From Vibrio syngnathi (GTDB lineage: Bacteria; Pseudomonadota; Gammaproteobacteria; Enterobacterales; Vibrionaceae), in contig NZ_CP017917.1 of assembly GCF_002119525.1 (NCBI RefSeq), positions 496,001-560,000 on the forward strand: a stretch of 64,000 nucleotides of DNA, in the 5' to 3' direction. The notes beneath the pieces were generated by a model that saw only the letters and a program-made list of their open reading frames with translations, did no database searches and had not been told where the DNA came from. The translations under genes and the position numbers were made by a program. Shown one piece after another: positions 9,168-17,556 of the stretch; position 1 is the first letter of the stretch; each line of letters begins with the position of its first letter.

Positions 9168-10046
9168 TTAGAAATCAAACAAGTAATCGCTGATCTGATC
9201 CGCTAACCAATTCATACCTGGATGCTCTGCCATACCTGCCGCGGTAAACATACAGTAGTCTTCTTGAGTTAGGCCATAAGTGTGTTTGATTACCGCCAGT
9301 TCTTGTTCACGCAATAAATGGCGTATCAATGGCTCAGGCATTACGCCCCATGCATCTTCTCGTAGAATCGTATCCAACATAAAATCGAAGCTAGAGAAGC
9401 CGATGTATCGGCGAGAGAAGGGCTCAAGCTCAGGGTTATCTTTTTCATTGAGATAAACCATGGTCGCTTGCATTGAATTTCTTAGTACTTCATCCGAAAC
9501 TCTTCGCATCGCACTCAAATCATGCCCTTTCTTACATACCGACATCATTCGGATCTTGCCGAGTGGGTTGTAGATAATTCTTGGGTCGTCGACACGCTCG
9601 TAATCGACACCAAACGCAAAATCAACTTGCTGAGTTTCGACAAGATTAGCCAAGTCGCCACTAGACGCGAGAACGAAGTTGAAAGAAGTGGAAGGGTATT
9701 TGTTGTTTAGGGCGTGCGATAAACTTTGCCACATTTCATCGGGTAGGGAATCGTCGCGTGCGATCCAAATCTCGGCGTTGAATTCACCCGAAACATGTAA
9801 GCAGGTTTGCTTAATGCGTGCTGCCGTTACCAACATGCCTTCACAGTCTTTATAGATGGCCTTACCTGCCTCAGACAGCTCGACATGGTTACCGCTTCGA
9901 ACAAACAGTTCGACATCTAACTCTTTTTCCAAGGCTTTGATCGACATGCTGAGTTTGGTTCGGTTACATTCAAGCTGTCGAGCAGCTTCAGAGACGGATC
10001 CTAAATCAGCAACAGAACAAAAGGCTTGGACTTGAGAAAGGTTCAT
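9168..10046 (-). CDS. LysR-family transcriptional regulator
   Basis: A 292-residue LysR-type regulator. The N-terminal winged helix-turn-helix is clear: AFCSVADLGSVSEAARQLE, then SIKALEKELDVELFVRSGN. The remaining 200 residues form the usual two-lobed effector domain. The start at ATG 10046 gives the standard beginning MNLSQVQAFCSVA. It is divergent from the methyltransferase gene, and LysR regulators often control the gene they diverge from, so the methyltransferase is the likeliest target; the effector is unknown. Confidence 0.9.
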   Translation of the reverse strand: MNLSQVQAFCSVADLGSVSEAARQLECNRTKLSMSIKALEKELDVELFVRSGNHVELSEAGKAIYKDCEGMLVTAARIKQTCLHVSGEFNAEIWIARDDSLPDEMWQSLSHALNNKYPSTSFNFVLASSGDLANLVETQQVDFAFGVDYERVDDPRIIYNPLGKIRMMSVCKKGHDLSAMRRVSDEVLRNSMQATMVYLNEKDNPELEPFSRRYIGFSSFDFMLDTILREDAWGVMPEPLIRHLLREQELAVIKHTYGLTQEDYCMFTAAGMAEHPGMNWLADQISDYLFDF

Positions 10047-10207
10047 TTCATTTCCATATTGAGCGGGTGGCGGTGCATATTATCTGAATATTGTGCTGAC
10101 TATCTTAGAAATAGTCCATCTTTGCATGATAACTCTATGACGAATTGACTAATTTGGTTTATTCTGGGGGCGTTCCGAACCTACAAGAAGTAAAGATGGA
10201 GGCCATG

Positions 10208-10807
10208 ATGGCGAAACAATGGGACGAGTACGCACCTGATTGGGATAACGATCCCGCTACTGCTGTATTCGCACAGTCCGCATTTGACCAGTTAACACAG
10301 CTCGTTGATTTGAACGGAACCCGTGTCCTTGATTTTGGTTGTGGTACAGGATTACTCAGCCAGAAAATATCTCCTTTTGCAAAAGAGATCATCGCTCTCG
10401 ATATCTCAGAAGGGATGATTGAAGAGTTAGATAAAAAAGAGCTGTCTAATGTAGAGCCTGTCGTTGATATCTTATCGCGTGGACTTGCAGCCCAACACCC
10501 AGCATTCAGAAATCAGTTTGACTTAGTGGTAGCCTCTTCGGTATGTGGCTTTATTCCGAACCTACAAGACACGGTCAGCCTTATTTATACTCTGTTAGAA
10601 AACGATGGCACGTTTGTACACTGGGATTGGTACTTAGAGAACGACAGCGAAGACTACGGTGTAAGCCAACAGCGCTCAGAGAATGTATTGAGTGCAGCTG
10701 GCTTTGCAGTGGTTGAAGTGTCAACGCCGTTCTCGATCAACACTCCACAAGGAGAGTTAAAGGTATTGATGGGTGTTGGACGTAAACAAGTGCTTCCTTA
10801 TCTGTAA
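10208..10807 (+). CDS. Class I SAM-dependent methyltransferase
   Basis: A 199-residue cytoplasmic methyltransferase. Motif I, VLDFGCGTGLLS, binds S-adenosylmethionine; the acidic end of the next strand is EIIALDIS, and FDLVVASSVCGFIPN is the motif IV region. The frame is open further upstream to TTG 10145, but the start at ATG 10208 has a perfect GGAGG five bases before it (10198-10202) and gives the common beginning MAKQWDEYAPDWDNDP. ATG 10196 is a second option. The substrate cannot be told from sequence. A 16-base stretch of the gene is repeated exactly upstream of its start (see findings). Confidence 0.85.
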   Translation: MAKQWDEYAPDWDNDPATAVFAQSAFDQLTQLVDLNGTRVLDFGCGTGLLSQKISPFAKEIIALDISEGMIEELDKKELSNVEPVVDILSRGLAAQHPAFRNQFDLVVASSVCGFIPNLQDTVSLIYTLLENDGTFVHWDWYLENDSEDYGVSQQRSENVLSAAGFAVVEVSTPFSINTPQGELKVLMGVGRKQVLPYL

Positions 10808-10856
10808 TCGTGTGTATGCCTAGAGCTAGCCTCGGTAATGCTCATCTAAAATAACG

Positions 10857-10897
10857 AAACCCACATCAACGATCTTAAGGTCAGTTGTGTGGGTTTT
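10857..10897. terminator. Terminator after the methyltransferase gene
   Basis: AAACCCACA pairs with TGTGGGTTT, followed by another T. The loop is long, about 20 bases. It lies 50 bases past the methyltransferase stop and just beyond the stop of the small broken ORF on the other strand, so it may serve both. Confidence 0.65.
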
Positions 10898-10903
10898 CTG
10901 TTA

Positions 10904-11059
10904 TTAGTCGTTTGCGTTTAAAATAGGTGTGATAGTGAGTGCTTTAATATCTTCACTATCACTATCACTATCACTACCAACGCCAACACTGGCTTCTTTC
11001 TTCCCATTTCGTTCATAGATAAGCAAATTTCAGGCAATTAACAAATCACTCATTTTCAT
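10904..11059 (-). pseudogene. Small ORF with an in-frame TGA
   Basis: On the minus strand, ATG 11059 opens MKMSDLLIA, then TGA (11030-11032), then the same frame runs on as NLLIYERNGKKEASVG, an (SD) repeat, and EDIKALTITPILNAND to TAA at 10904-10906. The stretch after the TGA has a protein-like composition, and a hairpin terminator follows at once. The (SD) run is encoded by four tandem ACTATC units. Either a small gene of about 50 codons with a nonsense mutation, or a remnant left beside the insertion sequence. The remaining bases to 11135 hold an inverted repeat ACATTTC/GAAATGT at 11081-11101. Confidence 0.4.
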
Positions 11060-11157
11060 TTTGGAAATATAGTCTTGCATACATTTCATTAGTGGAAATG
11101 TAACAGTGAGATATAAAATAAGCCCATAATAATATTATAATGCCGTTCGGATAAGCA

Positions 11158-12480
11158 TTACTGCTTGAATCTGAACGGATATTTGGCTGGGACAAAGAGG
11201 ACTGAACGTGGAAACGTTCGGTCCTTTCTTTTATCTGGAAGAATGAAGTGACTCAAACTTTCTCTCATCCTTTTCAGTTTTACAGGTAAAGTTCCGTCTG
11301 GACTTAAAGCTAACCAACGTAATTGCGCATCAATAAGGTTAATTGCGGCGGTAAAACTGACCCTAGTCGCTCGAACCCCGGCTTCTGAAGCTATCTTAAC
11401 CATCTCTAATCGCACTAAGTTATAGGCAAGTAATACGCCCCAAAGCTCTTGCTTCACACCGGCAGAAAAACGACTTCGTAAAGTGACGTGACTTTGAAGT
11501 TGAGTCTGTTTAATTTCACCATAACCCTCTTCAATCTCCCAGCGTTGCCAATAAATACGCAGCAGGCTTTCTAGCGAGTATTTGCTAGGGTCTGTAAGTG
11601 AAGTAATAAAACCTTTTATCTCACCTTTTGGCTCTTGATATAGGACTAATCTGGCTTCCCAACGTGCGGGTAGATTCGGATTCTGCCGTTGAGCTTGAGG
11701 AGAGATAGGCATTGAGATAAGCATGTCGTTCTCCGCATATTTCTCCAACACTTCATAGCGTAGTTTACGTTTTGCAGGCATTAACCAGTGGGCATTTTCA
11801 GCACTCTCTTGCCAGGACAGTAAAAGGTCTGCCGAGAAATAACAACGATCAAATAAGGTCAATGAGTGTGCGGGGATGTCATTGAATAGGCGCTTAGCTA
11901 AGGTCGTTTCACCGACATGACAACCATCAAAAGCCGCCCCCATAATCATTCGAGTTTCTGTTGACATCAAAGCGACTAAACGAAGTTGAGGGTAAGGTTT
12001 CAATTTTTTGGAGATGAACCCAAATTCTTCAGCGTTCTCTGGGGAATCTTGGCACCGAAATGTTGTTCCATCGACAGCAAGAACATTAAGTTCTAAGTCT
12101 TTGTCTTGTTGAAGGATATCTCCGTTCCAAGCCTTTACCGTTGTGTGAAACAGAGCCGCTAACGGACTCTCATCTAGACGTCGGCGTGAATCAGTTAGGA
12201 CACTGGGTGCAACACGAGACCAGCTATCTTCAGGTTTAGGCTGAAGTGCAATGTCTAATGAACTGCATACCTCTTTGATAGACATGTTGCGTTGCAGCCC
12301 CATCCAAATAACTAACCAGACAGCTTGCTGAGCGGGAAGTCGGCGTCGTCTTATGCTCGCTTTATTGGTTTCAAGAAGAGCTTGTTCTATCCACTCAATC
12401 TGAATGGCGTCGACGACAGATTCATAATTGTCGGCATCTTCAATGGTCTCGTGTGCCATTGCTAATTCTTGTTCAAGCAT
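11158..12480 (-). CDS. IS4-family transposase
   Basis: A 440-residue DDE transposase that cuts and moves its own element. The acidic residues of the RNase H-like core are visible in NVLAVDGTTFRC (first Asp) and LTLFDRCYFSADLL (second Asp). The third, Glu, lies in the Y(2)R(3)E(6)K signature of the IS4 family, YWQRWEIEEGYGEIK. The N-terminal quarter is the usual all-helical region. The frame is intact from ATG 12480 to the stop at 11158, so the element may still be active. The start codon follows directly on a hairpin and T-run (12485-12513), which should keep expression low. Confidence 0.95.
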   Translation of the reverse strand: MLEQELAMAHETIEDADNYESVVDAIQIEWIEQALLETNKASIRRRRLPAQQAVWLVIWMGLQRNMSIKEVCSSLDIALQPKPEDSWSRVAPSVLTDSRRRLDESPLAALFHTTVKAWNGDILQQDKDLELNVLAVDGTTFRCQDSPENAEEFGFISKKLKPYPQLRLVALMSTETRMIMGAAFDGCHVGETTLAKRLFNDIPAHSLTLFDRCYFSADLLLSWQESAENAHWLMPAKRKLRYEVLEKYAENDMLISMPISPQAQRQNPNLPARWEARLVLYQEPKGEIKGFITSLTDPSKYSLESLLRIYWQRWEIEEGYGEIKQTQLQSHVTLRSRFSAGVKQELWGVLLAYNLVRLEMVKIASEAGVRATRVSFTAAINLIDAQLRWLALSPDGTLPVKLKRMRESLSHFILPDKRKDRTFPRSVLFVPAKYPFRFKQ

Positions 12481-12484
12481 AAAA

Positions 12485-12513
12485 AATCCCCATCAACGTT
12501 GTTGATGGGGATT
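12485..12513 (-). terminator. Hairpin and T6 directly before the transposase start
   Basis: A perfect 13-base stem AATCCCCATCAAC / GTTGATGGGGATT with a 3-base loop, followed on the minus strand by a T-run that abuts the transposase ATG. The only candidate ribosome-binding sequence (GGGGA) is inside the stem. It looks like a device that blocks transcription and translation entering from outside the element, as known for hairpins in IS10 and IS50. Confidence 0.8.
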
Positions 12514-12664
12514 ATCTGCTAACTGCAAGATCGTTCAAGTCTTCTTAAACGATCGGCATTATACCAAATCGGTAGGGCTTTTGCTTACGGCTTAAATAAT
12601 AACGTTTCCTTAAAACTGCTGTCTTGGCTCATGCTCGAAGACAACAGTGCTTAAGCTTGCTTGT

Positions 12665-12691
12665 AAGTACGCGTGATAGAGCCGCGTACTT
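12665..12691 (+). terminator. Hairpin between the insertion sequence and prtV
   Basis: Nine-base perfect stem AAGTACGCG / CGCGTACTT with a 9-base loop, followed on the plus strand by ATTTT. It lies 43 bases past the prtV stop codon, so it probably marks the end of the prtV transcript too, though the T-run favours the plus strand. Confidence 0.55.
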
Positions 12692-12733
12692 ATTTTGATG
12701 GTCTATCGTTTAAGACCTAAGACCCAAGATGAG

Positions 12734-15490
12734 CTACAGGTCGACCAAAATTGTCTTAGTTGTAATCCCGCCTTGGTCATCGATTATCTTCAGTGTCACC
12801 TCGTGCTTTCCGTATGAAGGGAAGATTGAAGTGAATGTGCGACCTCGTTTCACCTTTCCGTTTGGAAGTGTCCACTCGGTATCAACAATACGACCATCGC
12901 TGTCTGAACTCGTAGACCACATGGTTACCCAGCGACCCAAGTGAATGTACTTTGCACTCGCTTCTGGAAGGGCGTTTGGAGATTCAACACTCACTACGGA
13001 TCTAAATGAATCGGTAGCGCCTTTGTCGTCAACAACAGTCAAGTTCACCGTGTATTCACCGGCTTGCTCGTAAGACCAAGTTGGTGCCACTTCGTTACTT
13101 GTTGTGCCGTTGCCAAAGTCCCATAGATAACTGGCGATCTCACCGTCTTGATCAGAACTGAAGTTACGTGCAGAAATGTTCAGGCCAGTGACATTGAGCT
13201 CGAAGTTCGCAGTAGGGGCGATGTTGTGTTGGCTTACTTTCGATAAGCGAACCACGCCGTATTCGTTGTTGTCACTCTGATTCACAATATCAACGGCTAA
13301 GCCAAACTCCGTTAGGATACGTCCTGAATCAGGCGCTTGTGGAGAGGTGTAATCTTGGTCGTCAGAGAAGCTAGCATTGCCAACCAAACTGGTATCTTCA
13401 AGTACATCATCGTCGCTGTTCACAAGACGCATTGGGGTATGATCTTTGAGTGAAAACGCAGCATCACGAACTTGATAACGAGTTTGAGCGACTTCACCGG
13501 ATTTTTCCCAAGTCATGGCATTCTGGTCTGCATCGACCACGCCTAACCAACCTTCACCTGGGTGTTTGCCTACCCAGTTATCAGTCAGCGACTCGTCTAC
13601 GTACCAAATGATCAAACCTGGATCGAATGAGATGAGTTGGCCCATGCGTTTGATGTTGGCTAGGCCTTCATCAACGTCCATGTGGCTACGCCATTGCAGT
13701 AGGTAGTAGTGTTGCGCTTGGTGGAATCCATTACTTAGCTTGTAGCCATTTAGGGCGAAGGTGGAGTTGCTTTCTCCATCGTCTATTGAGGTTACTTCAC
13801 CATCCACGACCACACTGAGGTTATCCAGATAGAAGCCTTCCATCGCCAAGCCACCATCGGTGATGTACTCAAACGAAAGCTCTACTTCTTGGCCTACCCA
13901 TTGTGATGCGTCAAACTCAGCGTCAATCCACCCGCTAGATTCGCCGCCAATAGCAGGAACGAGGCCAGTATTGTATGGGTCATCCATTGAGGTGATGTTG
14001 CCAGCTATTGCTTGTCCGTTGATTAGCACGCGAGCGAAGTCGTAGTCTTTCTCAATTTCATACCACGTTTTGAACGAAAGCAATGCAGAATCACCCGCTG
14101 GAATCACCAACTTGCGAGTCATGCTATTTTTCAGATCATCGCCTTTTTGAGAGTGGAATGAATACTCTCCCTCAAAGGGTCTCAGACTTTCAATTTGCTT
14201 TTCAGGAAGATCGACCTTAATCATGTTCGGACGGCTGTTATCCGTTGTTTGGAACAGCGTATAAACTTGTGGGTTGTCTTCTAGGTCATCAATCGAGATT
14301 TGATCATCGTTAACCCAGCGACCACCAATCGATTTTTGTAGGAAGTGCTTTGCCCAAGAGCTGAATGCCGTTGGTTGTGTGCCACCAATTTTGCCAGCCC
14401 AGCTGCCTGAAGACATGATTGACCAGTAAGATACTGGTTCACCCTTGCCTGTGTATTGCGTGTCGTACTCGTCTGGTAAGCCTAAATCATGGCCATACTC
14501 GTGAGCACAGACACCCGCTGCTGCATCAATCGGTTGAATGGTGTAATCAAATGCCGCGTATTGGCCACCAAAGCGGTCGGGAAGCGAGCTAGAGGTACCT
14601 TCAAGCACATGTGTGCGACCAAGGTTGAATCTGTGTGACCAGATAGCGTCAGGGCCCAATACACCACCACCGGCTTCTTCGCCAACAGATGCGTGGAATA
14701 CCATTAGGTGATCAATCACACCATCTGGTTCACGGAAGTTTCCGTCACCGTCGTAATCGTAACGATCTTCGATATCGTAATCGGCTAGGTTGATACTCGG
14801 ATCTTGAGCCAATTGATTAAGTGCTTCACGAACCAGTTCCTGTGCGTTTAAGTCGTTGTCGGTCGTCGGGGAGTTACCACCATAGAATGACGCAGGTTTA
14901 GAGGCGCGATACCAACCCGCAGCTTGACCTGCAACGCTGTAACTATCACCTGATTCGCTTTGGTAATACTGACGCATCGAGATTAGGTTTTCGCCATTTG
15001 GCCCTGTGTAGCCAGAATTTGAAAACAACAACTCTTGATAATGTTCAGGGTTGTAGCTCTCGTAGAGCATTTGCGTGTGCTCTTCGGTCAGCTTGTTATT
15101 ATCCCAGTTCAAATCAGGGAAATCGACTAACAGAGCGAGTACTTTATCGGTACGCTTGGTGCCGACTTCTAAAGCAAAGACACTCGCTTTTTTAACACCG
15201 GATCCTTTTTCGATGGCTTTGAGTATTTTCGCTCGTTGTTCAAGTGCTTTTTTACCGAATTGAGCGTCGCCTTTAAAACCTGAATTGATCTTATTTTTTA
15301 AGTAACGGTCAAGTGCGTCGTGTTTTGCCACATCGGTTGCATCTTGGTCGACTAAGCCTTGTCTAACTAGCATTTCAATAAGTTTGTCTTCATTAACAAC
15401 GCCTAAATCAATAGGTGTTTTTGCATAACTACTGACGCTAAATAGAGTAAGCATTGCTGAAGCCAACAATGTTTTTCTCATCATTTTCAT
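12734..15490 (-). CDS. prtV: M6 metalloprotease PrtV with two PKD domains
   Basis: A 918-residue secreted zinc protease, the same length as V. cholerae PrtV and very similar throughout. A signal peptide ends near SYA (residue 23). Residues 30-100 form the N-terminal pro-domain (NEDKLIEMLVRQGL...LDRYLKNKI). The M6 catalytic domain has the zinc motif HEYGHDLGLPDEYD with His330, Glu331 and His334, followed by the Met-turn region SIMSSGSW. Acidic DYDGDG segments suggest calcium binding. Two PKD domains occupy about 755-918 (YLWDFGNGTTS in the first). In V. cholerae PrtV is a secreted, calcium-stabilised protease acting against host proteins and bacterivores, released by autoprocessing. Start at ATG 15490 has AAGGAA upstream. 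The stand-alone pro-domain homologue lies 55 bases upstream on the same strand. Confidence 0.95.
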   Translation of the reverse strand: MKMMRKTLLASAMLTLFSVSSYAKTPIDLGVVNEDKLIEMLVRQGLVDQDATDVAKHDALDRYLKNKINSGFKGDAQFGKKALEQRAKILKAIEKGSGVKKASVFALEVGTKRTDKVLALLVDFPDLNWDNNKLTEEHTQMLYESYNPEHYQELLFSNSGYTGPNGENLISMRQYYQSESGDSYSVAGQAAGWYRASKPASFYGGNSPTTDNDLNAQELVREALNQLAQDPSINLADYDIEDRYDYDGDGNFREPDGVIDHLMVFHASVGEEAGGGVLGPDAIWSHRFNLGRTHVLEGTSSSLPDRFGGQYAAFDYTIQPIDAAAGVCAHEYGHDLGLPDEYDTQYTGKGEPVSYWSIMSSGSWAGKIGGTQPTAFSSWAKHFLQKSIGGRWVNDDQISIDDLEDNPQVYTLFQTTDNSRPNMIKVDLPEKQIESLRPFEGEYSFHSQKGDDLKNSMTRKLVIPAGDSALLSFKTWYEIEKDYDFARVLINGQAIAGNITSMDDPYNTGLVPAIGGESSGWIDAEFDASQWVGQEVELSFEYITDGGLAMEGFYLDNLSVVVDGEVTSIDDGESNSTFALNGYKLSNGFHQAQHYYLLQWRSHMDVDEGLANIKRMGQLISFDPGLIIWYVDESLTDNWVGKHPGEGWLGVVDADQNAMTWEKSGEVAQTRYQVRDAAFSLKDHTPMRLVNSDDDVLEDTSLVGNASFSDDQDYTSPQAPDSGRILTEFGLAVDIVNQSDNNEYGVVRLSKVSQHNIAPTANFELNVTGLNISARNFSSDQDGEIASYLWDFGNGTTSNEVAPTWSYEQAGEYTVNLTVVDDKGATDSFRSVVSVESPNALPEASAKYIHLGRWVTMWSTSSDSDGRIVDTEWTLPNGKVKRGRTFTSIFPSYGKHEVTLKIIDDQGGITTKTILVDL

Positions 15491-15545
15491 TATATTTCCT
15501 TTTTATATTTCCATGTCGATATTAGTATCAACTGCCTTATTTGAA

Positions 15546-15956
15546 TCAGTTGTCCGAGTCTGGCCTAATACACTCTTGTGGTGTCTTATTTAACTGACGT
15601 GTGTTTGCTGTATTTTTCGTACTTTCTATCTCTTTTATACTTTCTATTTCTTTTGTATTGGTTGTCTCTTTTCTATTTTTTGAATCAAACTGAGTGCTCT
15701 TTACTTTTTTAGCGTTTAGATAGATACGCAAAGCTTCTTGATTGCCCTCATAGGTTAAGCCTGGACAGATAACGCCTCGTTCAATCAATGACTTCAGCAA
15801 TAGTTCGTCGTTCTCAATAGTGGAAGCCTGTGACAGTGAGGAAAAAATGAGAACCATTAAAGCCATTGTTTTTCTGGGTATTTTTGTAAGAGTCTTAGTT
15901 GTAAGAGTCTCAGTTGTAACAGGCGCTGCTATAAGGAACATATTCATAAGAGCCAT
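15546..15956 (-). CDS. Stand-alone homologue of the PrtV N-terminal pro-domain
   Basis: A 136-residue ORF (or about 106 residues from the internal Met31) directly upstream of prtV. Residues 31-45 form a signal-peptide-like stretch, MALMVLIFSSLSQA. Residues 49-91 line up with residues 34-75 of PrtV: NDELLLKSLIERGV against NEDKLIEMLVRQGL, then EALRIYLNAKK against DALDRYLKNKI. After this comes a low-complexity charged tail of KEIES repeats and two cysteines (64 and 129). I infer an exported protein that could act in trans as inhibitor, chaperone or decoy of PrtV. Neither start has a good ribosome-binding site. The region before Met31 is repetitive (TTETLTTKTLTK) and may be 5' untranslated sequence. 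Confidence 0.6.
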   Translation of the reverse strand: MALMNMFLIAAPVTTETLTTKTLTKIPRKTMALMVLIFSSLSQASTIENDELLLKSLIERGVICPGLTYEGNQEALRIYLNAKKVKSTQFDSKNRKETTNTKEIESIKEIESTKNTANTRQLNKTPQECIRPDSDN

Positions 15957-16386
15957 CAGTTTTGATTATGTAACAAAATATATTTATAAAATTCACCAAT
16001 CAAATGGATAATTATTACAAATCATTGTTCGTTCCGATTTCAACATTTAAAGTTAATATCAAATAAGGGGTGTTATTTATTTTATTATCAGCTATTTAGT
16101 GGGTTTCGTTGAATGAATAGTTGATAGTTTGGATTTTTAACAACATTAGTTGGGAAGTGGTTATTATCTTGAGAGCGCGTTATACAAGGTATGGAGTGAT
16201 AATAGTAATATATGTGTTTTATTATCTATGTTTAAAAAATGCATGTAATAATTGAGTTATTAGTAAATACTCATGCTGAAATTATTTTCACTCGAAATAT
16301 CAATAATTGGGGTGTTGAGAATGATTTTCAGTGTTTCAAGGGCGTGAAATTTAACAATAGCGGAGGTGATAGGAGCACCAAGCTGT
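15957..16386. other. AT-rich intergenic region upstream of the prtV operon
   Basis: A 430-base AT-rich stretch between the prtV pair and the Gate-domain gene. It must contain the prtV promoter. I see no ORF with a good start and no strong inverted repeat before the terminator at 16387. Confidence 0.5.
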
Positions 16387-16414
16387 AAAAAAGAGCCCGT
16401 ATTTGAGCTCTTTT
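16387..16414 (-). terminator. Terminator of the Gate-domain transporter gene
   Basis: AAAAGAGC pairs with GCTCTTTT around a 10-base loop, with A- and T-runs on both sides; it lies 26 bases past the minus-strand stop codon at 16440. Confidence 0.75.
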
Positions 16415-16439
16415 CCTTTTATTCTCGTTGGCGATTTAC

Positions 16440-17417
16440 TTATGACTGAGAGACGTCACGATAAAAATAACGTTCACAAGTACGTGGATTCATGCGCTTA
16501 ATGACGTTTGATATTAAGGCGATAACCAGCACTGAGAATACTAACCTTCCCCAAAATATGGTGTAAAAGTCAGCCCCAATTAACATGATCAAAAGTGTAT
16601 CTTCAATCAAACTGTGGAGTAGATTGAGCAGCATGATTGCGGTGAATACATCTCTTGCTGAGATATGTCCTTTCTTGGCTTCATTGATTAATAAGCCGCC
16701 ACCAAACGAAAGGCCAAGCGTGATTCCTATTATTGTTAGGTTCGTGGCGTCCTTGCTGATTCCCAGTAATCTCAAGAATGGTCTCAACAATACTGCCATG
16801 AGTTTCTCAATACCCAGAACCTTTAAGATCTTGAGTAACAGTAATAGTGCTGAGATCACCATGAAGATAACCGCGAAGTTCTTGAACTGTTCAAGCGCCC
16901 AACCAAGATAGCTAGTGTCTCCAGATACTTCCGGTTGCCAAAGCACGGTTGCTGGGTAGTTGAGCAAATCACCGTATTGATAACTGAGGTTGAGCAGCCA
17001 TGCCAGCACCAAGCTTCCACCCACTCTCACCGATAGGGTAGCCAGCCAGCTTACACCTGCTTTTTTTGCAATTGCGCCTTCAATTGGCAATGAGTGAGCA
17101 AGGAGCATCATGCTGCCTAAAATTGAAGCTTGAGCGACCGTTAAGGGAACATCGGAATTAATGAGAATAATTAGCCCGGCATAGATGTTGGTGAGTATGG
17201 TGGTTGCCCATACTAGGCCCATTTCTTTCGGTAATCCGACGCTTTCCATTATAGGGCTTAGCCATTCGCTAAGAATCATTATGCCGCCAAGCTCTTCGAC
17301 GACTTTTATCAATATGATAATTGGAATCATGATGCGGAAAAGCGTCGAGGTGACATCAAGGATTTCTTTGAGGAGCTCTTTAAAAAATTGATAGGCTGAT
17401 TTCATTATTACGACCAT
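16440..17417 (-). CDS. Nucleoside-recognition (Gate) domain membrane protein
   Basis: A 325-residue inner-membrane protein with eight or so hydrophobic helices in two halves. Each half has the pattern of the Gate (nucleoside recognition) domain found in SpoIIM-like, YjiG/YjiH-like and nucleoside-transporter proteins: FRIMIPIIILIKVVEELGG then NIYAGLIILIN in the first, LLRPFLRLLGISKDATNL and GLSFGGGLLINEAKKG in the second. Substrate is unknown; several Gate proteins move amino acids, nucleosides or ions. It is divergent from an Lrp-type regulator, which hints at an amino-acid-linked role. ATG 17405 is an alternative start. Confidence 0.75.
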   Translation of the reverse strand: MVVIMKSAYQFFKELLKEILDVTSTLFRIMIPIIILIKVVEELGGIMILSEWLSPIMESVGLPKEMGLVWATTILTNIYAGLIILINSDVPLTVAQASILGSMMLLAHSLPIEGAIAKKAGVSWLATLSVRVGGSLVLAWLLNLSYQYGDLLNYPATVLWQPEVSGDTSYLGWALEQFKNFAVIFMVISALLLLLKILKVLGIEKLMAVLLRPFLRLLGISKDATNLTIIGITLGLSFGGGLLINEAKKGHISARDVFTAIMLLNLLHSLIEDTLLIMLIGADFYTIFWGRLVFSVLVIALISNVIKRMNPRTCERYFYRDVSQS

Positions 17418-17556
17418 AACTCGTTGTGTTGTATCAAAAGATCTTACCGCGATTGTTGTGATTATTATTTCAAAAATAACCTATAAAGTTACCTACGATT
17501 TTTAAATTGTCGTAAAGTAAGAAATTATCAATCACAAAACCATGGTTTAAGAAATT

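Larger units (their letters stand above)
11136..12563. mobile_element. IS4-family insertion sequence, about 1.43 kb
   Basis: The element is bounded by imperfect inverted repeats: TATAATGCCGTTCGGATAAG at the left and, read inward on the other strand, TATAATGCCGATCGTTTAAG at the right. It contains one gene, a transposase with the IS4 signature. I found no convincing target-site duplication: the bases outside the ends agree at only a few positions. Exact ends could be off by a few bases because the outermost TATA may be flank. Confidence 0.85.

Noticed and set aside
17185..17391. 68-residue plus-strand ORF inside the Gate-domain gene
   Set aside because: Shadow of the long minus-strand membrane-protein frame; no start signals.
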